The notes: generated by a model not told the origin, from the sequence alone. A stretch of DNA of 64,000 nt from Mesostigma viride (GCA_009746045.1 RPFO01000003.1:872767-936766), one strand, 5' to 3'. Numbered from the stretch's first letter, positions 1 through 11,544 are shown. Made by a program: numbers and translations.

Positions 1-1195
1 CGCGCTCCACTGCGCTGCTGCTGGATCATACGCCCTGGACATAATCCAGTACCTGGTGGAGGACAGGGGGATGGACGTGCATGCCAAGGACAACGTGAGT
101 CAAGCACAGTAGTCGTCCATGTCAAGTGCATGGTCATAGGATGTGGGCATTTCACGTTGTGCACTTGCGATGGACTATGCACCACAGTGCACCCTTTTGT
201 ATTTTGGTTTTTTCTTCCGGTTACAATATGTTATTTAAAAGCCTCGTGAATGTTTCCCTTTCAATGCAGTGTTTGCCACCAAAAGGAGAAGGGTAGTTTT
301 GGATTTTGAATATTTGCCCTTTGTGTCTGTGGCGAACACTTGGCTTAGGTATCGAACATTTTACTGCCAGCCATTGTGGATTCTCAGGCCTTGTAGTCGA
401 GGGTACCTGTGCCCATAGGTCGCCTCACCATATGAGGCATGCATATGCGTTGCATGACCAGTGGCCGCCTAAGTACGTCTGCACCCTGGCAACTGCCCGT
501 ACATGCAGCAGGAATACTTCACAGGACAACTCCCAAAATGATCAAAGTAAACCTATCCAAATACAAATGTGAGTCTATACACGTGACGATCAAAGTGCCT
601 ATCTAAGTACAAATGTGAGTCTATACACTCACATACAGGATAAAGATACACGCTCTGTTGAGCCCTTGCAAGTAGCCCAGAAGACTGCTCACTACCTCAT
701 GCCCACGAATTTTTCCCAGGCGCTAGTGTACGGCCAGCACTTGCCTCCACGTACCTACCTCATCTCTGGTCATATTTGTATGCTGACAGCAAACCGACGC
801 CATTTACTATTTTTTGTTTTTTGGTCCGCTTGGCCTATTTGACAAGCAGAAGCAGTTGCAGATAACTCTTCTGGGTGATGCTCTTTGCAATCCACATCTT
901 TTTCATGCAATACAGGAAGGGCACGATGCCCTTTTCATTGCTGTCGAGACAAAGAGGCCGGCATATATGGTCGAATACCTAAAGAGTGTGCAGGTGAGCC
1001 AGGATTGCGCATGCGTCATGGTCGGTGCTTCGGGAAAACTGCATGAAGTGCGAGCTTATCAATTCTAGCATGTTTGAAGGAGTTCTTGGCTTCCCCGTGA
1101 AGACATGAACATCGTTTGCTTGCTGTATGCTTGGCTATGTCTCACCCCAGGTAGTAAATGCTTCAGACATGTATGGCGTTGCTGCATTTCCCGGC
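1..1195 (+). CDS. Ankyrin-repeat protein, 5' exons (partial gene, continues left of window)
   Basis: Three probable exons of one gene. Exon a (1-94) encodes an ankyrin-type helix-turn-helix (ALHCAAAGSYALDIIQYLVE, then DVHAKDN) and ends at a GTGAGT donor. Exon b (916-993) follows an ACAG acceptor, encodes a second repeat half (GHDALFIAVETKRPAYMVEY) and ends at GTGAGC. Both junctions are phase 0. Exon c begins after CCCCAG at 1151 with VVNASDMYGVAAF, the expected start of the next ankyrin repeat, but reads into TAG at 1196. Either its donor lies earlier or it is damaged. Ankyrin repeats are protein-interaction scaffolds; no partner can be inferred. The start codon lies left of the window. The ankyrin call is fairly secure for exons a and b and weaker for c. 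Confidence 0.6.
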
Positions 1196-1196
1196 T

Positions 1197-4100
1197 AGGC
1201 AGAATCTAGAAAATAGCTGTCAACATTGCGTGATGGGGGCACATTACAACACTGTTGAAACAGTGACATGGACGGCGTTTTCCGCCTCTACTGGGCCACC
1301 GTTGCCACAGGCAACCAAGAAAGGAATGAAGTCAGAAGAACACTGTGTCCTTGAGCAACGTAGGTTTACGAAGGGCATAATTAAGGCAAATTAGCGGGCA
1401 TGGAGCGAAGTTTGCTACCCTGAAGCAGAGACGAGTAGTCAAGTCGAGTAGTGCACTTAATTTGTAGGTGATTACACTCGCGATAGAGGCATGCCAAAAC
1501 GTGATTTGATGGCCAGGGTATCTGAAATATTTGCAATCTTCTGGCAGTCCACATGTGCAGTCCCACCAGTTGACAATTTTCCAGCGAAGGTGCTTACGTG
1601 GAAAGAATTTTGTCTGCCTCGTTATTGCTGGACATATATTCAGCCAGCTCACCACCTACGATACATTTCTTGTTTTTGGTCTATCGGAGTTCCTTCCCAC
1701 CAAGGGAAACATTTATTTTACATTTTCAGTATGCGCTAGGCTTCATACGTACAGCCTGTACCACACCTTCAAACTCAGTGCAAATCTTTATCAAGTTGGT
1801 TATTGTAGCACCATGCTAGGGGCCCAGCATACTCGAACACAAGGAGTTGCCCCCACACCTCCTACCTGGCCACCAAAGCTGTCGCCAGCCTTGGTGCCGA
1901 GTTTCTTTCCGCCCGTGGCCCCCCTGGGGTTGTGGGTGAACCCTGGGTACTGCCCCTAAAAAACCTCGGGCTCCGGGAGAGGCCTTTATATTCTCCCAAA
2001 CCGGCGCCTCTCAATGTGTTCCAAGCCTATCTGTGTGCTCTGGACCATGGGGCAGCCCTACTGCATCGGCTATGAGTCAGCCATGCTTTGCCCATGCAGA
2101 CTAGAGCCTCTCTCTGCTGAGATGACGCCATCATGCCCAAGCCATCAAGCCTAGCCATGATCATCTTCCACCCCATGTCCGCAACTTTGCAGAGCTGCTG
2201 GAGTACATGGTGGTGCAGGTGCACCTCAGTTGTGCACCCCAAGTAGGTGGCAGTTTACACCCACCACCTGCAGGTTGTCGCCTATTATGTATTAAAAACC
2301 ATATGCCCCTTCTCAGGTATATGTGTCTCATATCCTCCCCACGGAGGTATGAGCTTAATTAATTAATGGCCCACCTCCTGCACGAACCCGCGGCTTTACT
2401 GCCGCCCCCGTGTGGCGGCTACCGTTTCCCGGCGGACGCAGGGCGGCACCCATGTCGTTCGGCCCCCGTTAGGGGGGTGGTTTCCAGCAGCTGCTAATTA
2501 GACCTTACGCCCCCGGACCGTCTCTCACAAGCCCATCGTCAGCCCCACCCCTGAGGCTGGGATTTCCCGGCGTTGAAGCCATTGTGGCGATAGGCCCTCT
2601 TCCCTACCGAGACGATGGCTTGTAAACTGCATCTTAGCCAAACGCCCTGACCAGGGCTTTTGATTTGGTGGGAAAAAACTATGGCAAAGATATGCCCGCC
2701 TTACAGAACCGAACTCCTCATTGTCTTTCCCATCATGCATATATCGGATAACGACAAAGGCGATAAATTAGCCAGAATTTCAGCCCCGCCAGGCGACCAT
2801 TCTTTGCTGAAAAACTGGGCAATGATGAAGAGCGCGCTCGTCCCGCCAAGATTTGCTCCAGGCCTCCAGCCTCGCAACCTCCCCAAAACTCCCGTCTGGC
2901 CACAGGCCGAAAGATCGGTCGACTGTCAGGCCCCTGGCAGTTATGGGCTACCCTGGCACCCCGCGCTAGCCATCTCCATGCTTAAGGCAGAATCGCCTCC
3001 ACGTCTAATTCAACCGTAGCCGCTGGCCCTGGCCTGTATGGCTCCTTCCCTGATGTTGCCCGACTAAAAACGCAGCTCCCCCAGTGTCATGGAGCTGCTT
3101 GCCGCCCCCAAGGGCAGAGGGGAATTGTCAGTGGGCCCAGCGCCGGAAATCACACCCTTTTACTCAAATCGTAGAGCCCCCCAGCCACCAACCATAACCG
3201 TGGCCTGGATTGGGTGGCGGCGAACATAAAGAGTTTTATTCTAGGCCTCTCCATGCCCGGAGAGGCCGATAGCGTTGTCCTACATTCAGCGCAGCCGCCA
3301 TGGTGGCCAGCCGACTTTGCCAGCAAATGCTGGGACCAAGTTGTGAAGCTGAAAAGAGGCCTCCCTACGTCCCCTACTACACCACTCTAAGGTACTGACT
3401 GCCCATCACAGTTGCGCCTCGCGTAAAGGTTGGCGCAGGTACAAGGTCTAGTGACGTAGGTTAGAAGCTATCTAGGCCTGCACTTCGGAACCACACTCAG
3501 CGTCAGCTCAAAAAGGCCGGCCGGCGCAGTACGCTCGTGACTAGCACAGTAGTACTACGCTACCTACGGCAGGTCGGTCCCCTTTGAGCCCATCCACGCG
3601 TCATCTATAAAATGAGCGAAGCTCAACAATTATTTTACTTGACCTGAAAACAATTTCTGCATAATACTGCCATGTAGAGCATATTGGCATTTATACTTCG
3701 TGTATCCCATAGAACAATACCTCCTGGTTCCTTGCAATCAGTTGAACAACACAAGAGTTGTGTCGCTTGAAGTTATCGACTATGTGAGGCAGTCTGGGAG
3801 GGTGGGCAGGCAATAAGGCAGGTAGGCATTAAATGTCGAGGAGCATTGGGGGGAGTGGGTACTTGCTGAGCTCCAACCGATGATCAATTACTGTTTGTCA
3901 ACGAAAACTTCAGCCATCAGGATGTCGCTGCATTTGGATGCCTAGCTGGCCTTTTTCACACCTTGCAGGGTTTGTACGTGCACTGTTGTTAATTTGGACC
4001 TCGCTGCCAAAATTTTGTGCAAGAAGCCGTTGCCTTTCTGCTATGGTCCAGAATAATTGTCATGCACTGCTAATTGCTGCATTTGGGCCAGCCTGCGCCA

Positions 4101-4928
4101 TATGCTTGTCATAAGAGTCAGAGGCCCTGCAGAGACTGCATTTTTGTGGCATTACCAGAGTAATGATCGTGTACTACTAGTCATATTGTAAGGAACCTGA
4201 CGAGAATGTTATAGCTAGAAGCACTCCTTGGGTGCTGGTTAGTGTCGTGCGAAAGCTGTCTGCCATCTATAATGATCCTATGAAGGATTATGTGCTGACC
4301 TTGCATGCGGACCATGTGCATGCCAGCTTAAATGTGCGCCAGTAGTGCCCCTCTGCCCCTCTGGTTCTGGCGGCAAGCAATCTGCACAAAGTGTGAACGC
4401 TTTCTTTTGGGGGGGGGGGGATGTTATAAGGTGTCACGGCACACAGCCTAACCAACTGCTGCCTGCAATGTCGGTTAACAAATTGTGTTTGCATTTCCTG
4501 GTCCATTTGATGAAATCCTTATTACCTTCTGCTATTTACCTTGCGCTTCTGAGGGATGGCTGGTTTATTGCGATGCTGACATCGTGACCAGAAACCACTA
4601 CTTGAATTGCCGTTTCCTTGCCTTGCATTAGTGAGTTCTTCTCTTAATTTCTCTGGCTCTCTGAGGTGAAGATGCGTTGCCATGTTGCAACTAGTAATGT
4701 ATTAGCTTACATCTTTTGGTTATGCATGCACAGCAAAGCATGGAAAACAGTGATCAATAAGTGAGTGAATCGGTCCCAAATCGGATCTTGGTATATATCA
4801 AGCGTAAGGTCAACCCATCATGATTTTTGAGTGGTTGCTTGTCTTGTGTTGAGTCCTATCCTTATCTTTGCGGATTTGGAAGCCCCCGGCTTCCAATGTC
4901 GTTGTTACTTACCTCATTTGCTTCCCAG
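1197..4928. other. Long intron/intergenic stretch in the ankyrin gene
   Basis: No convincing exon was recognised in these 3.7 kb. Further ankyrin exons may be hidden here, since the repeats need more sequence before the C-terminal exons. The part at about 1800-3300 is GC-rich and holds short inverted stretches (for example GGCCTCTCC/GGAGAGGCC near 3256-3286) and the dispersed repeat at 2288-2356, so an old inserted element is likely. Short open frames here show no family resemblance. Confidence 0.4.
2288..2356 (+). repeat. Dispersed repeat, inverted copy at 35713-35782
   Basis: About 70 bp beginning TGTATTAAAAACCATATGCC is present in reverse complement at 35713-35782 with few mismatches. The shared block includes CATATGCCCCTTCTCAGG and an ATATGTG stretch, followed by CGGAGGTATG versus CGGAGTTATG. 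Neither copy lies in a recognised gene. It is probably a fragment of a common transposable element or MITE family. Confidence 0.6.
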
Positions 4929-6336
4929 AATGCACCAGCTCGTGCTCATCAACCTGCAACAGCTCGGAGCACAAACATTGCGGTGAGGGATGCTAGTTAG
5001 AGCGTGTACATTGCTAGCCACCAAGCAGCTACCTCGGAATACAGCATGTTTTTGTTTAGAATGCATCCTATAGTGCATACTCTTTCAGTTGCAATAGAAC
5101 CTGCTGGGCTGACTGGTAACACAGCATTCCTTCTGCCAAGGGCATGGCACGCTTTGCTGAGAAGGTACGTAGCAAACGTGCTTTCCTAGAGCCACCTAAG
5201 AGCTTGTCTTGTAATAGATTCATCATGGGGTCCCTTGTAATAGGGAAATGTGTATATGAATGCCTACATGAGAATACTCCAAACCTGCGCTGCTTCCAGG
5301 ATCGACAGAGACGATTTGCATGTAGCGATTGCAAGTTGATCAGCTTTATTGACCGCAGTTGTGCTGCATCCACTGCGCTTAATTTCACGCCTGACTTTTC
5401 TGTGCCATACCCTCTATTTGTTTGCTGATGTTGGCTTCTTCATGTAGCCCATGGTAGCGTCCTTAGCGCCCTGGCCCATGCTGCCTAGTATCTAAAGATC
5501 CTGATACGCTAAAACAGTAGTGTGGCGTGTGCTGTCTTTCTCTTCAACATTGGTAGTATGCTATTAATCTTTTACGCAGTTGCTGCCCAGTATGGTTCTA
5601 GCAACCTTCTCCTTGGAATCACTCCAATCATCTCATTCAGTTTCGGCTCATACCGTTTAACATGCCGTTGACTGAATTTAAATCTCATATGCTTATCTTT
5701 GTGACTCGTTAATGCTTTGTTCAACAGCCACGCACTACTCAGAACCGCACACAAGGGCCTGCGCAAAGCTCCCCAACACCCCAGGGGGCTGAGCAAACAT
5801 TGCGGGATGGCAGGACGGGAGGACCTGCCGCGAGTCTGCCACAGGGCAGTGCAGTCAGGCCGCAGAACAGTGCATTTAGGCCGCAGGATGGTGCACTCAT
5901 GCCGACTGCTCCACCTGCCAGCGCCTTCAATGTCACCAATCCCAGCAACGCTCAGTCTTCCGAACGTGAAAGGCCACAGCCCTTTGCCGCGTCCGCCCTG
6001 GTAACCACACGACCCGCTGGCAACCAGCAAGCCCTCCTGGCCTGTGCAAACGCTGCCAGTGGGAACCAACAAGCGCACGTGGCCAATGCGACCGCCAGCA
6101 ATCAACAAGCACACCTGGCCAGTGCAGCTGCCAGCAACCGACAAGCACACCTGGCCAGTCCAGCTGCCAGCAACCAGCAAGCGCACCTTTCCAGTGCAGC
6201 TGTCAGCAACCAACAACTACACCTGGCCAGTGTGACCGCCAGCAACCCATCGGTGCCATCCTTGCTGTGGGCCACCCTTGTGTTGGCATTTGGCATCGCG
6301 CTGGGCGTGATGACCACCTGGGCGTACAAGAGTTGA
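4929..6336 (+). CDS. C-terminal exons of the ankyrin-type gene: repeat linker and membrane anchor
   Basis: A small exon (4929-4982, 18 codons, after TTCCCAG, ending at GTGAGG) is followed by a terminal exon (5728-6336, after CAACAG). Both are phase 0, matching the upstream ankyrin exons. The terminal exon has 202 codons: a polar Gln/Pro/Ser region, then about eight imperfect 11-residue units of the type ASNQQAHLASA (about 6010-6250). It ends in one hydrophobic segment (LLWATLVLAFGIALGVMTTW) six or so residues before the TGA. This suggests a C-terminally anchored membrane protein with its ankyrin part in the cytosol. Linking these exons to the ankyrin exons is inferred from strand, phase and position; a separate gene is possible. 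Confidence 0.55.
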
Positions 6337-7111
6337 GGGAACAAAGTGAGTGCTTAGCGGATGCCCTCATGGCTCCCCTCTAGGGTGGCTATTGATAAGA
6401 CAGCAGCCAAGTCATGTGGGAACTTGCACGGTTTCATGGTCAGCATTTGGTGGGCGTTGGGTAGCCAAGTGCTCGGTTCTGGTGCTCAACCAGCGAGCAA
6501 GCCAGGTAAACCATCATGAAGGCACAAACGTGAATTTCTGTGCAGTCTTGTTCTAGGCTGTTAGGCATTAGAGCTTGGATGATGCTTCTTACTATAAACT
6601 TGTTCTCTGCGGCACTTGTCATTACTGTAAACATTTCATATTATGAGCCATGCTGTGGTTTGACTTTCTGCTCTATTTCGCTTGTTTCTCAACAACTCCC
6701 CACCACCACCCCACCACCACCGCCACCACCACAGCCTTGGCCTAGCTGCATCAAACTTTCTGCATTCTTTGCAAGTAGAAGCCGGCTGTCGTTATGGTTG
6801 CCGCGATGGGTGCGCAGTACCCACACTAATATCATTTGTGGTTGCTTGACTTGTCCGCCGGCTTGCATTCTCCTGGTGTTTTTGCTGATTCAGAACATTA
6901 TGCCACCAGATGGAAACACTGTAACTGATACGGCAGGCGCCTGCATAAGGTGAACCCCTACCGCTTGTCACCTGCATGGCAACCTGCCCCCCCATGGGCA
7001 CCAGGCTTGAGCCGCCTGGCAGCTGGCTCCCATTTCCTGTTCATGACGATGGCCGTGCCTGTTTTAGCCTGGCTTGCATGGGCGGCGCTCTGGCGCATGG
7101 ACAAGTCTTGA
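6337..7111. other. Intergenic, no gene seen
   Basis: Downstream of the anchored protein. It contains a short CCACCACC-rich stretch near 6703-6732. No open frame here resembles a known family. Confidence 0.4.
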
Positions 7112-7573
7112 ATGCACCCTTGCCGGAGGTGCCATTCATCCATAGTGAACCTCCAGCGCCACCAGATTTCTTCTTCAAGGCTTCCTTCAAGGATATATTC
7201 AGAAAATTACAGTCATGGATGCAAGGCTTATTCCCTCAAACATCCAAGGCCTGGGGCCTGCACGAGCACCATTGGTGCTGGAGCAATCAAGCCCTGCCTT
7301 GGGTCGTTAACCGCAATCATTTTGACGGTCCTGACCTATGGCGCGGAGGCGCGGCGGCGAGGACGCCTGACGCAGGAGATGGAGGCTCATCTCAGTGACG
7401 GCGCTGTGACCAAACTTCTGCACAGAGCGATGAATGTTCCTCATAGGCAGCAGATTAGCAATAAGGATTTGTACGCAGATTTACCTCATGTTTCTGATAT
7501 TAGCAAGCACGGGCACCTGGGCCTAGGTGGTCACCTGGCCTGCACAAACCAGGTGGACAAACCAGAGAGGTAG
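7112..7573 (+). pseudogene. LINE reverse transcriptase C-terminus, fragment 1
   Basis: An open frame of 153 codons whose second half reads ILTVLTYGAEARRRGRLTQE and then NKDLYADLPHVSDISKHGHL. This corresponds to the region after the RT palm and thumb in RTE-like elements. The first 60 residues are not recognisable. No catalytic motif is present. Confidence 0.65.
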
Positions 7574-8083
7574 CTCGCTGGCACCGAGCCCGCCCAGCCA
7601 GGGTCTGCCCCTGCGGCCGTGCGCGGCAAAATAGACAGCCATAGACTTTTCGCGATGGGCTAGCTAGGCATCTGCCGGCATGGACATGTGCTATCTTAGG
7701 AAGGGCGCGTTCGTGCCAGGGGAGCCCCACCGCTCGCCTGTGATCTGGGGGCAAATGACTCTCAAAGAGACACGGCAGAAAGATATGAAGTATACATGCA
7801 ACCACCCAGCCGATCGGTGGGGGGTCTCTGTGTGATGTGACTCTTGGGAAAGACATCAGTTTAGCCGTATGGGCGCCCGCATAATTGCTACTACTAGAAG
7901 TAAGATAAGCACCACCTATATCATTGAGGATGTATGTGCACATACACATATGATGTAATCGCGTGCACTATTACTGGCCTAATAAATCCTTCTAAGGGAT
8001 TAACTGTTGACCCCAAAATACATTAGTATCTACACTACTGAACAATTTACATTTATCGACTGCATCGCGTCAGCATAAAGACT

Positions 8084-8843
8084 ATGAGATGCATATGGAC
8101 TAACAAGCAGAATTTACAAGCTGACCTCATTTATGCCGACGACATCACGCTCATCGAGAAGCCGGAGTCTGCCCAACTTTGGCTGGACTGCCTGGCGCTC
8201 GAGGCTCGGGCGGTTGATCTAGAAATCAGCCCCAAACGGAGGCCCTGGCCCTCGGCATGGCAGGGCCCCCACCCACACTCCGCCTCTTAGACGACACCGA
8301 GGTCAACTACCCTACTTCAGGCCGCTTCAAGCTGCTCGGCAGTTGGCTTCGGCCGACTGTGAGGCCGACCTAGCTGACGACACGGATCGGCATGGCGTGG
8401 GCGCAACTCCATGACCACCGCCGCTGGTGGAGCGACCCCGCCCTACCCCTGATTGACAAGAGTGACCTGCATGTTCAAGGTCGTCGTTCTGACGCTCCTG
8501 ACCTACGGCACCGAGACCTGGACACTGACGCAGGAGCTGGAGCAACGACTCGACGGCAACGTCACCAAGATGCTGCGCAAGGCCCTTTAACATCCCCTTT
8601 GGTTTGCACATTAGTAATGAGGATTTGTACGCTGATTAATTGCCCTATGTTTCCCACATTATTAGGCACAGGCGCCTGGGCCTAGCCGGGCACCTGGCCC
8701 GCACAGATCAGGTAGACACATCAGATAGACTAGCTGGCACCAACCCTGCCCAGCCTGGGCGATATGTCCTCACCTGGCGTGCCCCAGGCCGCGTGCGGCA
8801 GGGCCCCGCCGCCTCGGCAGTTTCTGGACCTGCCGCTACCTGA
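8084..8843 (+). pseudogene. LINE reverse transcriptase fragment 2, with YADD catalytic box
   Basis: 8084-8290 contains DLIYADDITLIEKPES, the YADD active-site motif of non-LTR reverse transcriptases. After frame changes, the downstream region reads LLDDTEVNYPTSGRFKLLGS, then ISNEDLYAD, a stop, and LPYVSHIIRHRRLGLAGHLA (8640 onward). It is clearly one decayed RT with several stops and indels. Confidence 0.7.
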
Positions 8844-9536
8844 GTGAGCGACGCGACGCAAGCGCATTCTGTTCAAGGCCCTTGTCCTCAGCATCCTCCT
8901 TTACGGCTGCAAGGCGTGGACCCTGGATCGCCAGGCGCTGAGCCAGCAGCTCGACGGCACCGTACACTAGAATGCTCCGTCATATCCTCGGCGTCCGCTA
9001 CCAAGAACGCCGCACCCGGGCCGAGCTCTACTGCGAGCTCGATCCCTCTTGTCACCCATACCATCCGACACCGCCGCCACCTCTTTGCCGGCCATCTTGC
9101 CCGCACAGACCAGGTGAATACCGATGTGGGCCCTGCCGGGGGGCTTAAGACGGGCCAACCAGGTAGACACCTCCTCCTATGGCAGGGTCCCCTTGTCCCA
9201 TCGCAACCCACTGGCAAACTTGCGCGCGCGCCCGGCACCGGCGCGGCGCGACCCGGACCTATGTGACACAACTGCTTGAAGATGCAGGGCTTCTGGGACT
9301 ATCCGTACTCCGCGCCCGCACGATTGATAAGGAGAAATGGGCTGGGCACCATCTGCGATAAGCACCTTCCTGAAGGGTATGCTCCTGTTTTCTCCCCACG
9401 GGCCCCGCGGCCCGTTGCTAGCCAGGGTAGAAGTCCGCAGGTGGGAGTTATTGGCCCTGAGGATAGCCGCTACACTACCACCTTGTCTGCCATCACAGTA
9501 GAGGACAGCTCGGATGAGGATTACATCCCCATCTAG
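8844..9536 (+). pseudogene. LINE reverse transcriptase fragment 3 and 3' tail ORF
   Basis: Translations in shifting frames give ILFKALVLSILLYGCKAWTL near 8870-8930 and then VTHTIRHRRHLFAGHLARTD (9050-9110), a third copy of the RT C-terminal region. The frame from 9276 to 9536 ends in an acidic SSDEDYIPI and is probably the natural C-terminus of the LINE polyprotein. The fragment is broken and non-functional. Confidence 0.6.
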
Positions 9537-9656
9537 CGCTTAATGGTTGGGGAATTAATGATGCAGACGATATTTGTTTAAACTTTTGTGTAATTATTTT
9601 TTCTAATGAGATTAGCATAGTACTCCGTGGCATGCGTTTGAGCATGACACGCAAGT

Positions 9657-9672
9657 ACTTACTTACTTACTA
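9657..9672 (+). repeat. (ACTT)n tail of the LINE
   Basis: ACTT is repeated about four times directly after the non-coding 3' end. Short tandem tails of this kind mark the 3' ends of RTE-type LINEs. Confidence 0.6.
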
Positions 9673-10577
9673 AAGTGAGACAACTATTCCTGGACGCATG
9701 GCGGTCCAGTGTCCTGTGAGGACTAGAGTAATTGCACGTCTGAGAGGAAAGGCACGAAGATCGCGGGGACGTAAACCATGCAGGAGGCTGCCCGGGGCCC
9801 CGGGCCCGTGAGCCCCTTTTTCCTTAGGATATAGCACATGTTTCACCAGGATGGCCATCTAATCCGGGCCGGGACACGCCAGGGAGGTCCCTGTCAAACT
9901 TTGACACCCCGTGTCAAAGCCCGGGCTCTTCCCATTGGAAGATACTTGTATACTGTCAACTTTAGATATTTTTTTGGCCTTTATGCTGTCAAACTAGGGT
10001 TTAGGGTTCAAACTCTGACACCTCCCCTGGCGACCAGCCCGGCTAGGGTTTATATTTGGAATCTTATGCTGGCACCCGCCCACTGGCCCCTGTCACCGCC
10101 CGAATCGGTGTGTGATGGGGGCCGATTTGCATTTTCTGACTTGGCGCTCTGTGGTACTGCCACGTGGCATGTGACAAACTCTCCCTGGCCTGTCACCACC
10201 TGTAACGCGGGGTGCGTGCCAGGCCTTTTTTTGCTTTAGGCACACTCTCGTGCTACCCGTGTCGACCCCTGGCAACCCCGGGGCGGGGCGTGCCGGGACG
10301 CAGATGTGCTTTGGAGGCTATATTTCTGGCATCCGCGGTGTGCTGACGTCATCATCCGTGTTGCTGACGTCAGCGGGACCATCCCTCGCGAGCACCACCG
10401 CCCCGTCGCAGACCGCCCACTTGCCAGCGGGCGTCCACCACCGCAGACCGGCCCAGGGGGGCAGGCACCACTCCAGGACAGTCGGCACTTGGTCACTCGT
10501 CTCCATGGCTCCCTGACGTAACCCCAGATATTATTCCCGCCCGCGGAACCGCGAACCGCGACAACCCCGGGAGACTC
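9673..10577. other. Intergenic; no gene seen
   Basis: There is no supported coding sequence. Two AGGGTTTA-type motifs occur near 10000-10055 but do not form an array. Two TGACGTCA palindromes occur at 10344 and 10365. Confidence 0.4.
10344..10372. promoter_or_regulatory. Paired TGACGTCA (CRE/bZIP-type) sites
   Basis: Perfect palindromes TGACGTCA at 10344-10351 and 10365-10372, with starts 21 bp apart (two helical turns). This is the core bound by bZIP factors. No assigned gene starts nearby, so function is speculative. Confidence 0.3.
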
Positions 10578-11118
10578 TTGGATAGCCTTCTCCACCCCAA
10601 AAAAGAGAAGCCTATCCAACACAACCCCTGCCAACCCCGGCCCACCCATCCGTCGCCGAAATAAAAAAGAGAAGACTATCCAAACTCGACCCCCGAGAAC
10701 CCCTGCTCAGGGGTCGAATAAATTTAAGACGCCCTCTCCCGCGGTTCTCGAGGGTTGGTCGTGGATCGATAGCCTTCTCTTGGATAGCCTTCTTTTTCGG
10801 GTCCGGTCCGAACTATTACTCCCCCCAGGCCTGTACATACCATGCATGCATACCCCCCCATGAAAAAATTTCCTTATGTCATATAATAGTTTTTTTTCTT
10901 CTCAAAAAAGAAGACTACCGAAAGAAGACTATCCAAACTGGAAGGCCGAGAATGCCTGGAGAGGGGTCGAATAAATTTAAGACGCCTCGGGAAGAGATTC
11001 TCGAGCAATGTTGTTGGATAGTCTTCTCTAAAAAAAAAAGACACTCGAAGGGCGAGCAGGCATTCTCGACCAACATGTTGGATAGCCTTCTCCAAAACCC
11101 AAAAAGAAGAACATCCAA
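10578..11118. repeat. Cluster of eight inverted hairpin arms (TTGGATAGCCTTCTC family)
   Basis: Arms in + orientation start at 10578, 10768, 10780, 11014 and 11078. Complementary arms (GAGAAGxCTATCCAA) lie at 10605, 10669, 10909-10936 and 11104. The pair 10578-10592/10605-10619 forms a 15-bp stem with one mismatch and a 12-base loop. The pair 11078-11092/11104-11118 is similar but shorter. A 23-bp direct repeat starting GGGTCGAATAAATTTAAGAC occurs at 10711-10733 and 10964-10986 inside the cluster, together with repeated TTCTCGA. It lies just beyond the stop codon of the minus-strand gene array at 11147-12057, consistent with transcript 3'-end signals of a viral or mobile genome. Confidence 0.6.
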
Positions 11119-11146
11119 GCTCTCCCGGGGTTCCCACCCCTCGGCG

Positions 11147-11395
11147 TTAGCACTTGCCGAACCCCGCGCTGAAGAACTTCTTGGCCTTGCACTTCGCGCT
11201 CTTCTTGCCCTTGAACGCCTGCATCAGCGCGCCGAAGGGGGTGTGGCCGACCACCGTCTTGGTGATCTTGCCGCCCGCCTGGGTGATCTTGTTGCCCACC
11301 TTGTTCGGGAACAGGCCGAACCCGTTCACGATGCTGCCCAGCGTGGACACGGGGTTGACCATGTCCACCACCATGTTCTGCACGCTGTCGACCAC
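11147..11395 (-). CDS. Small basic protein with amphipathic region (virus-like island)
   Basis: 82 codons from a GTG. The frame stays open upstream to about 11570 as an Ala/Ser/Thr/Pro-rich stretch without ATG. The visible protein has a hydrophobic/amphipathic middle (VNPVSTLGSIVNGFGLFPNK), a Gly/Lys part (ITQAGGKITKT) and a Lys-rich tail (KGKKSAKCKAKK). The Ser/Thr/Ala/Pro linker upstream resembles the end of the neighbouring ORF at 11545-11667, so the two may be one membrane-anchored protein split by a frameshift near 11545. I recognise no family. Dense packing and a basic tail fit a small virion protein, but that is inference. Confidence 0.45.
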   Translation of the reverse strand: MVDSVQNMVVDMVNPVSTLGSIVNGFGLFPNKVGNKITQAGGKITKTVVGHTPFGALMQAFKGKKSAKCKAKKFFSAGFGKC

Positions 11396-11544
11396 GTGCG
11401 CGGGGCTCGTGGTGTCTATCCCTATCGCGTTAAGGACGGGCCGGTTCGTGGATGGAGTCGCGGATGGAGTCGCGGATGAGTCGTGGGTGGAGGCGGGGGG
11501 CGCGGCCGTGCTGCCGATGTCGGGGTTCGGGGTGGCGTTTTCGG

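Larger units (their letters stand above)
7112..9672 (+). mobile_element. Cluster of degenerate RTE-like non-LTR retrotransposon 3' ends
   Basis: Three successive, diverged copies of the C-terminal part of a LINE reverse transcriptase lie in the same orientation: 7225-7573, 8084-8843 and 8844-9266. Each carries the motif series typical of RTE-type elements: LTYG(A/T)E or LLYG, LTQE(M/L)E, LDG, then (I)RHRRLGLAGHLARTDQV. The last copy is followed by an open tail and a short (ACTT)n run, as expected for RTE-type 3' ends. All copies carry stops or frameshifts, so none is active. Separate truncated insertions or a local duplication could explain the array. Confidence 0.75.

Noticed and set aside
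2380-3290. Possible rRNA or structural RNA gene because of the GC-rich, conserved-looking text
   Set aside because: No recognisable rRNA core sequences; likely an old repeat in the ankyrin-gene intron.
10000-10060. Telomere-type TTTAGGG repeats
   Set aside because: Only two or three AGGGTTTA motifs, not in tandem.
10236-10649. Minus-strand 137-codon ORF
   Set aside because: It crosses the hairpin arms and CRE sites, with no domain or composition suggesting a protein.
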